64,000 nucleotides of DNA from Bisporella sp. PMI_857. Taxonomy: Eukaryota; Ascomycota; Leotiomycetes; Helotiales; Helotiaceae. A program made the translations under genes and the position numbers. Location of the stretch: the NCBI GenBank assembly GCA_021307315.1, contig JAJSPD010000006.1, positions 248,001 through 312,000 of the forward strand, given 5' to 3'. Shown here piece after piece: positions 34,362 to 47,367 of the stretch. The notes beneath the pieces were generated by a model. That model worked only from the letters and a program-made list of their open reading frames with translations. It searched no databases and was not told the DNA's origin. The first letter of the stretch is position 1. Every line of letters starts with the position of its first letter.

Positions 34362-37153
34362 CTAACCTGAGTCGTTTTCCTTGTTTTCCAAAGTGGGCTC
34401 TGGTAGCTGTACCGAGTGACCTTTCTTATTCTCCAGCTGAATCTCTAATGGCTGTCCACTATTTCCTTTGTTAGCGAGACTGCTAGCATGGTTTTCGCCC
34501 AGAGCATGTTCAAGAGTAACGAGCGGGTCGCTGGCTCCTGTGTCATACTCCTTGAATTTAGTAGGGAAGCACTTTGAAAGTGCATGGACGAGGACTTGCT
34601 GATTATCGTGATCCCATTGACTGTCCTTATGACTATTAATCACACCATCACTTAGCTGAAGGGTCTTGAAAGTTTTCCGACCCGTGGACTTATTCAACAT
34701 TGCTGCGGAATAAGCAATACTATCTACTACAGTATCGTTGTTTGGACATTGATAGATCGTATGCTCGACAATTTGAATCTCATCCGTATTGGCCTGTTTA
34801 GAACCACCTTGGGTACCATCGCTAGCCAGTTCATCAGGACATTTGAAGATTGCGTGGTCAGAACTGGCTAACTTATTCCTACTGCCTTCATCAGATTTGG
34901 GAGCGGCAGCACTAATCTCACAAGCTTCATCATCTATCCTGACTTTGCCCTTCTGTTTTTCGACAATATGATCTTGATTTTTGCCACCTTTAGAAGCCGA
35001 AGATGGATCAGGCATATTCTCATTATACATGAGATCGCGGCTACGGAGGCTTTCCTTCTTGTCAGAACCTGTCTGCTTATGGCAATCACTGAGAGAGTTT
35101 CTTGTCGGCGGGCGACAGTATAATCTTGAGAAGAACCTTGGATCGTACAATGATCAAGGAGGTGACCGGCATGGTGTCCTATATGTCGATTATGATGGTG
35201 TTGAGCACGGAACTCAGCTTTGGTGTTGTTGCCTTCGTTATTTTTCTCAAGATGGCCAGACCGCTCGCTAGCCATCGTTACTTGTTCGCCATCAGCATCC
35301 TCATCTGGATTGAGCTTCCCATCATAATGTCTGGCTTTCTGAGTAGAGCCTGGATCTTGGGAACCTCCTACAAATTCACATATTAATGTGTGATCTGAGT
35401 AAACATTCTTGAAAGCCAAAGGACATGCTAGGGTAATATTTGAAACTGATAATACCCTCTCCATTACTTACCACCAGATCCACTAGGACTATACTCATCA
35501 AGCTCATGTTGATGGTCTGGACTCCTTGTTCCACTAGCACTGGCAATTGTCGAAGTACTTGGATCAGTGCTTTGCCCACAGTCTTCAAGGCCGTGTTCTT
35601 GTTCCTTACCATCGACAAGCTGTTGCTGTCTCTCGTAATAGTCAAGAATGGCTTTGTTAATGGGACAATCTGTAAAGTCATGGATATAAGACATCTTTAC
35701 AGAGTTCCTTGGTGCCTGCTTAACACGATAGTTAGTAATAGACATCGACGTAGGACCAAAGCTACACCCTGCCAGTCCTCCAGACGAACTTACGCTCTTC
35801 CCAGGTTTTCTTACTGAATTATGTTTCCATCTCATGATCGTAGCATTAGAGTCACGGCGAGTGATTAAATGCTGAAAGTTCTCATTCGCATCTGGCTTGT
35901 CCTGTGCCTTGGATGCCTCATCATGGCCTGTGGTTTCTTTGGGATTTTCGCTACCTGACCTTTTCGCAAGCAGGTCCGCGGAACTTTCCTGCTCAGGGGT
36001 AACATTCTCAATTGCTGCCTCAGCGGTGCCACAGGGTGAATTCTCTGCTGCTTTGTTTGCAGAGTCTTTGGAACTTTGAAACATATTGAATTCTAAAAGG
36101 GAGAAATCGCTGGCCTTTCGGTGGGGTGGTTCACTTTTAGCATTTCTGAACGGTGAGCCGATTTTACCATCTCGGTGCTTTAGTTTTGCGTTGTTGGTTG
36201 GAAAGGGAGGTGGCTTCTTCAAAGTACATTCCTTCTTCTGCGGCGATGTATTTTCATCTATTCCAGGATATTTATGGCCCGGATACCGCATTGGTGGTTC
36301 AGAATTTCTCGGAAGAGGTGTTGGCTCGATCGACCACTTATATTCAGTTGTCCTCTTGCGCACAATATTATTGTACCCACTATTTGTGATGCAGTTATCT
36401 CGACCTTCCCGAGCCTGGACTTCTCTATCACTTTGCATAAGGACGCAACAATTGCAGAGACAAGATATCAAGAAATCTTCCCAAGCCTGGCCGTTGATAC
36501 CATATGTGGCTCGGACGCGGTTGCGCTGAAATCCTGTAGCAATCCCTATAAAACGTATGAGTAAAACCAAAATAAGAAATTTATGCGCTCTGTAAAGGAA
36601 GAGAAAGCTTACACCCCAGATGAAAAATAGTAAGAACATAATGGATACCACACCATCTGTTGAGCGCGTCGCTGCACTTGAAACTGTCGTCTGAAGAATC
36701 TTTACCTTCCCTAAGCTGCTCAAGGCGCCAATTTGTCTTCCCATACTGAACATATGGTAGAAAACATGAGAGGCAGAATGTATCAACATCGCTGATTGGT
36801 CTTGGAAAGCAAAGTGTGTTCATCCAACCATCAAATTCCCCTTTTTTTGCATCTGATGATGCGTAGTATAGCTTGAACCGCGAAGGTGGAGGGACAGAGC
36901 GACTTCCAGACGTGTTGTTGTCTGATCCAGGCTGGTATCGAGGACCAGGGATTGTGACTGAGTTCCCTACTGATTCGAGCGTGGTAGTAGGTGCCTGTAG
37001 AACTGCAGATTCAGCCATCCCATCTCGATTTGCTTGATGCGCCTGGCTATCTGGATATAATGGATTGGGCTCATTTACTGCATCGGCCAGCGGCGACGAG
37101 TCCGGATTATCCATCGTTGGTGTGTACTCCAATCCGTGGACAGTGTAAGGCAT
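34362..37153 (-). CDS. PLAC8-domain protein with a long disordered C-terminus, one frameshift
   Basis: PLAC8 (Cys-rich) proteins are membrane-associated and linked to ion or metal handling; fungal roles are poorly known. Exons on the minus strand: 37153-36613, 36545-35472 and 35367-34362. The PLAC8 domain spans roughly residues 110-240: DGWMNTLCFPRPISDVDTFC, LSCFLPYVQYGKTNWRLEQL, then across intron 1 FHLGWIATGFQRNRVRATYG and LISCLCNCCVLMQSDREV. Phases across both introns are exact. The remaining ~600 residues are polar and low complexity, with a His-rich run (AQHHHNRHIGHHAGHLLDH). Near 35150 the frame shifts by one base from LLDH into YDPRFFSRLYCRPPTRNS. Corrected length about 873 residues. 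The unusually long tail is distinctive. Confidence 0.78.
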
Positions 37154-37834
37154 TCCTGATGATGCCAAACTCAACTTCCACAAATAGCTAGACACTTGCC
37201 TGGATTCTGCTCGTGGTAAGAGTCAAGTCGTCAATTATGATGCAGAATTGACTTACAATAAAACATAGATAAAAGCCTGAAAACCAAAATGACATATGAA
37301 TGTGAACGTGGATGTATTGACTACGCAAAATAGAAAGAGAGGACAGCCCACATAGATGGGAGGCGACAAGCATCTAGGTCGTGCCTTCCAGTTGCTCTAC
37401 TGATAGGCAGGTATACAAGAGCCTAAGATGTGATGTCCAGGAACCAAGCTCCGCAGCCAACGAATGCAGACTATCTGAGCTCACTCGAAACATCCGAATG
37501 TGCTGGCAACAATGATTTTAAGACATAAAACATCAGAAGTGTTATGAATATAAGAAATACGACAGAATACTTTGCAAAATGTTGAATATGGCGTTGCTGA
37601 ATAAGGTAGCAGTCTTATCTACTTGGAAGTACTTACCTTCCTTATTCTACCACAAACAAGTAAACCTTCAAGGTATTATCCTTGTACGCTCATTATGGGC
37701 TCTCCGCTTCTGAAATCTACCACGTAATTCTTGACCATTGATTGATACATTATATACATTAGAGACGAATCTCCAAGATCTTGGCGACTGATTTGGAGAG
37801 CAGAAAGTGACTGTGTGCATAGATAAGTCATATC
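37154..37834. other. Intergenic region
   Basis: No gene recognised between the PLAC8 gene start and the 3' end of the acidic mitochondrial protein gene. Confidence 0.4.
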
Positions 37835-38953
37835 CTACTTCTGTCGGGCACCAGAGTCAGCATCAGCCATACACTTCCTAAAAAGAATTGTATCTATGAA
37901 AGGTACAGTATATGAGACTGGCGTGTCAATGAATCAAGCTCATACCTTTCTCTGCTTGGGTTGACGGTACCCTTTAGTTTGGCCGAGTCTGGACCGCCTT
38001 CAGTCTTCTTACTTTTGTCGGCATTGTTGCTAATATCGGTTGAGCGTTTGGTATCAGTGTTGGTCAAACCTTCTTGCTTTCCAGACTGGGTGGTCTTGTC
38101 GCTTGCTGACTTGGAAGCTGCGGGCTGTGAACGATTAGCATTGTGTAGACTTACACAAAGACCCTAGTTACAGACCTCATCGTCATTATCACTCTTTTCA
38201 TCTGTGGTATGTTAGTGAAAGTACTCCTTACAGCCTCACATGATAAATTAAAGTCTCATCATGTGATTCGCACTTGTTCCATGGTTTATCCAGGCTTGTA
38301 TGATATATAAACCTCTCGGATGAATGATTTAGAAATACCTTTGTCATCTTCTTGGCCTTGCTTAACTCCTTTATCGCTTTCGAGATGCTTCTTGTTGCCG
38401 TCCTTTTTCTCACTCTCACCCTCATCCTCCGAAGTATCTGGCGTCTGAACGATGCCATAGTTAGTTTTGCGGTATCGCTTTGACCGATGAACGAATGGTT
38501 TGGGAACGCACATCTCTGCTCTCTCCCTCACTATCAGAGTCATCAGGTTTCTCACTGTTATCCTTTTTATCCTCGGTCTCATCTGCCTCATCTTTGGTTT
38601 CGTCTTTGGCTTCGTCTTCCTCGCCTCCTTCCTTGTGGTGCGGCTTTCCATGGCTATCCCCATGATCGTCATGGCCATGGGAAGCGTCTTCGGCATTGGA
38701 AAGAAGCCACCAACAACTGGGAATGGTCACGGCAACAGCTCCTGCGGCCCTGCCAGTAATGTTAACAATGAGATCCATTTTGTTTCGAATTATAGCCCTA
38801 CCAGACCGCATCACCGCTAGCTTTTGTTTCACCATGACCGCTGCTGGCATAACCTCGTCGAGCTACTTGGCGGAATAATTGAGGACGAACAGCTGTTGAA
38901 CGGGTTGCAGTGCGGAAGCAGGATCGCATCGCTGCCACTCTTGAGAATGCCAT
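37835..38953 (-). CDS. Acidic, probably mitochondrial membrane protein of a conserved fungal family, one frameshift
   Basis: Exons on the minus strand: 38953-38802, 38749-38339, 38201-38176, 38124-37946 and 37877-37835. The N-terminus MAFSRVAAMRSCFRTATRST then RPQLFRQVARRGYAS is a clear mitochondrial presequence with an RRGYAS-type cleavage site. A short hydrophobic stretch (AVWAAGAVAVTIPSCWWLL) follows, then a long acidic Lys/Glu/Asp tract and the motif YGIVQTPDTSEDEGE. The end reads SAKLKGTVNPSRER. I recall similar acidic presequence proteins in Aspergillus and relatives; their function is not known to me. One exon is only 26 nt (38176-38201). A one-base shift near 38510-38520 links SEGESRDV to VPKPFVHRSKRYRKTNYG. 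Corrected length about 269 residues. Confidence 0.75.
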
Positions 38954-39650
38954 TGTGCTTGAATGAATGACTTAAACAAGTCCAGAAATGACCCCAAGGC
39001 TTTGTGCTAATGAGAATTTCTAAATGTGCGAGCTGGAGACTTGATTGATACTCAATTGGTACCTTGAAAGGGTGGCTGGTAGTTGGGAATGATGATGGAT
39101 CACGCCAGAACTTTTCAAGAGCTGGTCCCCTGCAAGCTCGGCTAATCCATACTTCATATACCGGACAGTCAGTAAAGTACCTAAGCTGACAAGGCGCCCC
39201 TCCCTGGGTGCCTTGTTATATCATAAGGTACTTCAGGCCACAACATGGTCTCCATAAGGCAGAACTTTCACCCCACTACACCTCAACCTGAGAGCTTGGT
39301 ACCTAGAAATGTTCACCTTTCATTCAGTAATTTGCACATAACATCCGCCCTCTTTTGTAACCAACGTTTCTTTATACCTAAAAATACCATCCTCATAAAT
39401 CAGCACAGAAGTACGTAAGCTCACATTTGTTTTCTACTCTGCATTTTCCAACACTAATAAAAAAGTGGCTCATCTTACTGAAGCTTCCTAGACGCCTTAA
39501 CGACCTACCCCTCCTCCAGATTCTCAACCAACCCTCGACTGCAGATAAATCAAGTAGTTATAGCGCCAAATTTGATGGCCTACACCTAGCATATACGCTT
39601 CCATTAAGTCGACTCTACTCCTCTGCAGTGTTTACACTCTGCAAGCCAAT
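38954..39650. promoter_or_regulatory. Divergent promoter of the acidic protein gene and CAND1
   Basis: About 700 bp between divergent start codons. No further gene is seen; the last 200 bp before CAND1 are CT-rich, as in fungal 5' leaders. Confidence 0.5.
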
Positions 39651-42600
39651 ATGGCGTCAGCACAAATATCCCAAAACCCAACCTCGCAGACGGTGGCAGG
39701 TCTACTTCCGAAGCTCCACGATGCCGATCCAGACTTTCGATTTATGTCCTTGAATGACTTGTATCAAGTTCTTACAATTGGAAAGCCAGATTTTCTACAC
39801 AACGATTATAATACTGCAGCTAGAGCGGTGGATGGCATTATAAAGACTTTGGACGATCAGAATGGAGAAGTCCAAAATCTTGCAATCAAATGGTACCCAA
39901 TATTCCTCTTCAGTTTCAGCGTTGCGTATAAGGTGAAATTATGTCAGGATCAGGCAGGCACCGTTGACATAGTATGGCTTTCCTGTAGTTCAGTCAACAC
40001 ACATGAATAGTGGGTCTTGGCTCGACATGAGGCTCAGGAAACCTCTGTTTCATGGGACATGAGAGGGCTTCATCCTATACATAATATCTTCAAAGCTACA
40101 ATTTCTATAGAATGGGCTAATATATAGTAGTTTATCACCTCTAGTTAGCAAGATACCTAATGCTATCTTGGCCCCCCTGTTGGAAAAGCTCTCCATTTTG
40201 GATCTTGAGAATTCAGTGGATAATTCTATTCCAGCAATGGCGCTCAGAACGGTTGTTATCACACTACCCAGACCTGTCAGTGGAGTGGCACCATCCAAGG
40301 AGGTCAATGAAGCATACACAGCTATAAGCAGAGTGCTCATTCCTAGATTAGTTGGTCGAATTGTTCTGCAAAAGCCTGCAAAAGGAGTAAAGCTTCCTCC
40401 ACCACCACCTGGTATGCTTGATTTAGAAACAGCTAAAGATATTGACCCTGAGGCTGTCGATGTGTTAATTGAGGTAACCCGATGCTTTGGACCCATGCTC
40501 CAGCCACCAGAGGTTGAGGCTCTTCAAGCACTCCTTATAAGTATATTGGAGAGCGAACGAGCTAGCTCTGTTGTCAAAAAACGAGCGGTCGTTGCTATAT
40601 CGATTTTAGCCTCATATCTCTCAGACACAGAGTTAAGTGCCTTCATCTCTCAGCTTATCGAGACTCTCCGTAATCCACATCTTACACCAATTCAGCGACG
40701 TCTATATATAACGATTCTTGGCTCAATGGCGCGATCAATTCCTTCCAGATTTGGTCCATATCTCAAGACGCTTGCACCATTCGTTCTTGCACCGTTAAGT
40801 GCGACGGAACTTGAGGAGCAACTCGAAGATGCTGCAGAGGATGGAGAGCCTAACTTAGAAGCTGATGATGTGCGTGAAGCCGCCTTGGTCGCATTGGAGG
40901 GATTTCTTGCTTCCTGTGGGAGTGAAATGCGTCCATATACTGAGGAGACAATTTCCTCTGCCTTGCGTTTCCTAAAGTATGATCCCAATTATAATGACGA
41001 CGATGATGATGAGGAAATGGGAGGAACTCAGCAAGACGAAGATGAATTGTCTGATTCTGATGACGAGTTTGAGGCCGATGCTGGATTCGATGACGATGAT
41101 GATGATGCGAGTTGGAAAGTACGTCGCTGTGCTGCAAAGACTCTTTACACTCTTATTTCAACTCGTGGTAGCGGTGATCTACTTGACGATGGAACACTTT
41201 ACACACAAATTGCGCCAATCCTTGTTCAGCGTTTCAACGAGCGCGAAGAGAATGTTCGTCTCGAAATTATAGCGACTAGTGCTTCTTTAGTTCGCAAAAC
41301 TGGTGGCGGTATCATCAGCCATGTTTCTATTGAGGATAGTGCGGATTTTGCCCACAGTACCCCTATAAGTCGCAAGCGTAGGCGCGAGAGCAGCAGCAAC
41401 TTTGATTCAAACACACTACTTTCAACATCTGCAGGTCTTGCCTCGCCAACTGCTGAGCCTCTTCCTGCAACTGGTCCCAGAGCTGATCTAGCACGATTGA
41501 GTCCCTCGATCATCAAAGTAGTTGCCAAATTACTCAAGGGGAATTCTATTCCTACTAAACAAGCACTCGTTAACTTGCTTGATGACATGATCGCTGTCCA
41601 AAATGGTGGCCTCGGGGAGTATTTCGCCCAGATTATTGAGCCGATCGTTGATACAATTAAAACAACGGCTGGCTCAACATCATCCAGCTCAATCACAACC
41701 GGAGGAGCCGCATCCGCAACTGTTCATACAATGCGAATTGCTGCACTTCGACTGGTCGCAGATATTTGCAAGACTCATTCGTCTACTGTCTTGCAGCCAT
41801 ACTTACCCAAGATCGTCCCAGGTGTCATATCAGCCGTCACCGAGAAGTATTACAAGATATCTAGTGAAGCTATCAGTACTGTGGAGGAGCTCGTTAAGGC
41901 ACTAACACCACCTCGATCAAGATCACTAAAGCAAAGCCAACAAGAATATCTGCAGCAACTTTATGATGCGATAATCAATCGTGTTTCATCGACTGAAGCT
42001 GATGTCGAAGTTCGACAGCGTGCAATTCGTGCTCTCGGAATTTTACTGGCACGTACTTTGAGTCTTGAAGGTGTACCACTACTCAATTCTGAGAGTCGGA
42101 CTGCTGCTTTGGATCTATTACATGACCGCCTGAAAAATGAGACTACTCGGCTTGCTGCTGTCCGTGCTGTCGACAACATTGCTGCATTATCAAGTAGCAA
42201 GGACCAACTTCAGGCAAAATGGATCCGTGAGGTGTCCTTGGAGCTCTCAGCACAGTTACGAAAGGCTAATCGTGCATTGCGGGGTGCGAGTCTTGGGGCT
42301 TTAAAAAATCTAGTGATTGCTCCTGCGTCAAGAAGCTCCCTTGATCGATCGACGATTGAGGGCTTAGTAGGCACTCTTCTGCCTCTCTTGACCACCAAGG
42401 ATTTACACTTACTAGGGCCAGCACTCATAGTACTTGCCTACTTGGTATTAGATGATCCGAAGCTCGTCACTACCCCGCAATTGGACTCTGCAGTTTGTGA
42501 GTTATTGAAGAGCGATACACTTGGAGGGTCGGTATTAGAAGCCCTACTTACCTTAGTTAAGAACATTGGCCAGAAGGGTGCTGGTCAACCATTGATGAGT

Positions 42601-44024
42601 GGACTTTTGAAAGACGTTAGCATTAATGGTGACCCTACAGTTGTTGGGAAAGTTATTGGTACCCTGTTGGTGTATGGGGGTCCCTCTGTAGGTGTAAAGG
42701 TTGAAGATTTTGCTGAGGAATTAAACAATCCTCAGTCCGAAGATGCCAAACAGATTCTAGCTTTAGCGTTCTAGGCGAGGCTGGTCTACGACAAGGAGGA
42801 AAGTCTACCTTAAGGCCATCAACATTCTTGAATCAATTCAAGCGATCAGATAAAGTGCGTCTTGCTGCCGCAGTCGCCTTAGGCCGTGCAGGTGCTGGAA
42901 ATATCCCGATCTATCTGCCCGAGATCTTGAATACCATGGATAAAGGCGGCAATGCTCAGTATTTACTACTCCACTCTATCAAGGAGATCCTTCAGCAGGC
43001 TACCAATCATTCTGCTGATATTAGCAATTACACCAATAATATTTGGGATCGATTACTGCAAGCATCTCAGGCAGAGGACAACAAAGCAGTCGGTGCGGAG
43101 TGCATTGGCCGATTGGCAATTATTGATCCGAAGACATTCATGCCACAACTTCAAGCAAGTCAATATTCATACTTTTTTAATTCGACAGCTAACAGGATAG
43201 GCATACCTCCGCGACCCAACGCCATCTGTTCGTGCTATGGCCATCCAAGCACTCCGCTATACCCTTCCTGATGGTGATGAGACTTTTGACACTATTTTAA
43301 GCAACCTTGATCGACATGCTTACCGTCATACTCAACGACTCGGATCTAGAAAATCGCCGGCTTGCATTAACGACCACTTAATGCCGCGTCACACAACAAG
43401 CCCGACCTGATCATTCCAAACCTTGGACAATTACTGCCATTCGTCATGCGTGAATCTGTCATCAAGCCGGAGTTGATTCGGGAAGTTATGATGGGCCCAT
43501 TCAAGCATAAGGTGGATTGGTCTTGAGGTTCGCAAGGTATGTGTGCAACCTCTCGACAAATGTCTGGTTACTAACATTTATGGCAGAGCGCCTACGAAAC
43601 ACTTTACTCTCTGATGGAGACTGCGTTCTCACGCATTAACATTGTAGAGTTCTACGATCGCGTTGTCGATGGACTAAAGGATGAGCATGATATCCGCTCA
43701 CTTTGCAATCTCATGCTGACAAAGCTCGTTGTTCTGGATCCAGACGAGACTGCACGACGACTAGACTCCATTGCCGATGCATTCCGCACCATCCTCTCTA
43801 CAAAGCTGAAGGACAACGCAGTCAAGCAGGAGATCGAAAAACAAGAAGAAGCTGTAAAAGGCGCCCTTCGTATCTCGGTACTACTGTATGGTGCTATCCC
43901 AGGGGTAAGCAGTGGCATTGCCGCGCAAGGTGGTCAGCATCAGACATGGCGAACATACTGGGAGTGGATCGAGAAGGATTTCAGCCAAACCTCAAACAAA
44001 TACAAAACGAAAACCGGAGACTAG
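39651..44024 (+). CDS. CAND1: Cullin-associated NEDD8-dissociated protein CAND1, several frame breaks
   Basis: HEAT-repeat exchange factor that binds unneddylated cullin-Rbx1 and swaps substrate receptors. Exon 1 (39651-39892) starts MASAQISQNPTSQTVAGLL. Intron 39893-40130 is followed by CLSPLVSKIPNAILAPLLEK and an open run to 42774 of HEAT helices. An acidic insertion DDDDDEEMGGTQQDEDEL sits between repeats, as in the family. At about 42768 one G is missing: ILALAF-stop should continue as VLGEAGLRQGGKSTL. Intron 43155-43200 begins GCAAGT and ends GATAG (GC-AG type), giving LQAYLRDPTPSVRAMAIQAL. Further shifts lie at about 43300-43500. Another intron (about 43535-43586) precedes SAYETLYSLMETAFSRINIV. 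The protein ends TSNKYKTKTGD at 44024. About 1,330 residues if restored. Confidence 0.93.
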
Positions 44025-45935
44025 CTAAATATGGACATATCATGACTGGGAGTTGACATGAAATGAGGCAAGCAAGGGAGCCTAGGAATTTCTTCAGCAC
44101 GGCCTGCATAGTACACATGAACAGCATGCTGCGGCTTTGCGCCAAATATAGAAGTGAATAAAATACATACCTACGGCAATGAGTATCTCAATGTAATACG
44201 GACTTATCATTGTTCCATTTCATGTCTATTCATATGTGCCCCTTGGTTCACTGAAACTGTTCAGACGCTCGCGTGTGATTATTCGGTCTAGCATGTGTCT
44301 AGATTATTTCCTTGACTGATTTCGAAACGTTACTGCATTCAATACCTTCAGAATGCGCAATATTTTCTAACAGATAACCGGTACGTATTTCACAATTAAT
44401 AGTGAAAGAGCTCTCTATACTCTGGAGGTTAGTTATTAATTGTCGCTAACTAATATCAAGGCAACGAATTTTTGGCACGTTGAAAGATCTAAATATTACA
44501 GAATATTTCGAGGGGAAAAAAAAATTAACTAGGCTTAATTTTCAGTACGTAGCAGGCGGGAGATATTTAGCCTAATCAAGGAAGTTAAATTCTTGCGATT
44601 TATTTCGTGGCTTGGAAGAGCAATAATTCTCCTGGACTTGTCATATCACGAAGTCTTTTGCATCAAGGAATTCCAGCATACTCCACTCCATCATGCTAAA
44701 GTTTTGCAATATATTTTCCGGGTTATGGAGAGTTATTTGTGGGTTTCCTGTGGTTTATTCTCGGCCACTGCAATAGAGCAAAGAATTATCATGCATATTG
44801 TGGTAGACCTGGGGTCGCATCACAATATTTTCGGTCCGTGATATCGGAACAAGACGAAATTTCCGAGATACCGCTCCTTCTTCCTCTTTAGATTACTTCG
44901 ATCTCATCAAGATATATCTGCATGCCTGGCTTATAGCAGCAAGTGATAGAATAGGAACAACCTTTCCAAAACAAAGGTTAAAACTATAAAACAAGCTATC
45001 GTCTCCCCCCCCAAACAACTTATCAGCTTCGAAACGACGTTATCGAGCTTCGGTCGCAGTATTTAGAGTCAGCACATCTCCTGCCTAGGTATCACGTGCC
45101 AACATTCTATCTGATAGCGTTTATCTGAACTAGCTCGTATAAAGCACTAATTACGTTGTCTTTTGAAAGCAATCAAGTACACGGCTGATGGCTGGACTTG
45201 AACAGTGAAGCTTGGAACGACAATTAGTCCTTCCTTATTGTTCATCATAACTTCCAAGAGACACAATGGTTAGATGGATACATGCACGTATTATTCCAGT
45301 AACTTCTACCACCTCTACTTCTATGATAGCCTAGCTGTAAAGCCTCGAAGGTAAGGAAATACAAATTGGCAAAAGAACAATTCCACGACGATGAGTTGCC
45401 ATTTGACAATAGGCTAAAGAGCAGGCTTGATTTTTGACATACTGTCAGGATACAGTGCTCCCAAGGTTGACCCGCCAGAGCCATTTATATCTTAGAACCT
45501 TGGGAAAAACAGACCAAAGATTGGAGGGGGAATGAAATGACGGCCTCTTGAAAATATTCCAAAGATTGCTTCAAGATAGTGAAAGGAAGAAAGAGATAGC
45601 CTGGAATACTCATAGACATTCTTTTGCAATATTACAACAAGGAAGGCTGTGAGGAGATCCCTGAATAAATTATCACACCTATCAGACAGTCACAAACCTG
45701 TGCACATCGCTTTATATTTTCCCCGCGCCTCTATAGTACAAATCTGAAGACATAGCTTGAAGAAGAGAGGAGGATTCATCGATAATGTACAGGCATTACA
45801 ACAAAGACTTTTTGCTGATTAAAAAGGACTCCTTTTCCATGCCCGCCCATCACAAAAGCCAAGTATACAATGAAGATCGTGTCCGCCAATATCGTAACCT
45901 CCCCAACCTAAGTGACCCCAATAAATATTGATTGT
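44025..45935. other. 1.9-kb AT-rich intergenic region
   Basis: No gene recognised between the convergent 3' ends of CAND1 and TUF1. The 44380-44600 part is notably AT-rich. Confidence 0.45.
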
Positions 45936-47367
45936 TTACTTGATGATACGAGTAACAATTCCTGTTGCAACAGTGCGTCCTCCTTCACGGATATTGAATC
46001 GCTGTCCTTGTTCCAAAGCAACTGGGTTGAAGATCTCGCATCTCATCTCGACGTTATCTCCAGGCATGACCATCCTTCCTTTGTCCTCAGTTCCATCAGG
46101 CCAGAAAAGAGCCGCCGATTCATCAGCAGTGCGGATGAAAATCTGTGGGCGGTAGTTCTCGACGAACCCGGTGTTCGTCCTCCTTCGTCCTTGGTGAGCA
46201 CGTACATGGAAACTAAGAACTCCTTGTGTGCTTTGGTAGTTCCTGGCTGGACAATGACCATCCCTCGCTTGACTCCTCACGCTTAATACCACGTAGCAGC
46301 AGCCCGAGTTGTCACCCGCTCGGGGACTCATCGCAAGACTTCTTGAAGGTCTCGATGTCGGTAACCTTGGTCTTGATAGCGTCTCCGTCTTTCCGATAAG
46401 CTCGACTTCGGAATCCTTTTTCAGAATACCACGCTCCACACGTCCAGAGGCGACCGTACCACGACCGGGAATAGAAAAACATCTTCGACGGACATCAAGA
46501 AAGGTTTGTCAAGCTCACGCTTCGGTGTTGGGATCCAGGTATCAACGCAGCAAGAAGCTCATCGATTTCGACTCTCCAATTTCAGGTCTTCGCCCCTCTA
46601 AAGCGCAAAGAGCAGATCCAAGAATAATAGGAGTCTCCTCACCTTCGAAACCATATGTAGTCAGAAGTTCTCTCATTTCCATTTCGACCAACTCCAACAT
46701 TTCAGGGTCCTCGAGGGCGTCGACCTTGTTGACGAAGACGACGATCTTTTGGACACCGACCTGGCGAGCAAGCAACAAATGTTCTCTTGTTTGAGGCATT
46801 TGTCCATCTGAAGCTGCGACAACAATGACGGCTCCATCCATATTGGCAGCACCTGTAATCATGTTCTGATGTAATCGGCGTGACCTGGACAGTCGACGTG
46901 CGAGTAATGGCGTTCCTCAGTAGCATATTCGATATGCGCTGTGGAAATGGTGATACCACGCTTCCGCTCCTCAGGTGCCTTATCGATCGAGCCATAGTCT
47001 AAAAAGCTTGCCAATCCTTTCTCTGCCTGTCTCTTTGTGATTGCAGCTGTCAAGGTCGTCTATAAACTCTGTTAGCTGCTAAATATCATGCTATGCCTAA
47101 CGTGATGTACCTTGCCGTGATCAACGTGACCAATTGTACCTAATCCGGTCAGCAGAGCTCCTCATTGAAATGACTAGGCAGTGTACCGATATTGACGTGT
47201 GGTTTCGACCGCTCAAAAGCTGCAGCATAACCACGAGTGGCATTTATGAACGCAGCTCTATTTTGCTGCTGCAGAGCATATCGCAGAGGATTGACGGAAT
47301 TACCGGACTGCAGAGCAGACCGTGCTGTGCGCAGAAATGGAGCGACTGATCTTACAAATGCCGGCAT
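45936..47367 (-). CDS. TUF1: Mitochondrial elongation factor Tu, many frame breaks
   Basis: Delivers aminoacyl-tRNA to mitochondrial ribosomes. Exon 1 (47367-47187) encodes the presequence [20 protein letters not shown] through [17 protein letters not shown] 29-nt exon (47139-47111) encodes the GTP-binding P-loop [10 protein letters not shown]. The main exon starts at 47059 with [16 protein letters not shown]2 is [14 protein letters not shown]3 [10 protein letters not shown]4 [11 protein letters not shown], and [17 protein letters not shown] follows. The C-terminus has [40 protein letters not shown] and [17 protein letters not shown]. Breaks: about 46868 (one A missing before [10 protein letters not shown]), about 46550, two or more at 46270-46520, and near 46170. 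Residues are highly conserved around each break, so sequence error is likely. Confidence 0.95.
47111..47139 (-). other. TUF1: 29-nt microexon carrying the TUF1 P-loop
   Basis: Flanked by GT/AG introns of 47 nt (47140-47186) and 51 nt (47060-47110). It encodes only [10 protein letters not shown], so skipping it would remove the GTP-binding loop. Exon phases before and after are exact. Confidence 0.85.

Noticed and set aside
44593..44841. 82-codon open frame in the CAND1-TUF1 gap
   Set aside because: No family features, alternative start context and AT-rich surroundings.
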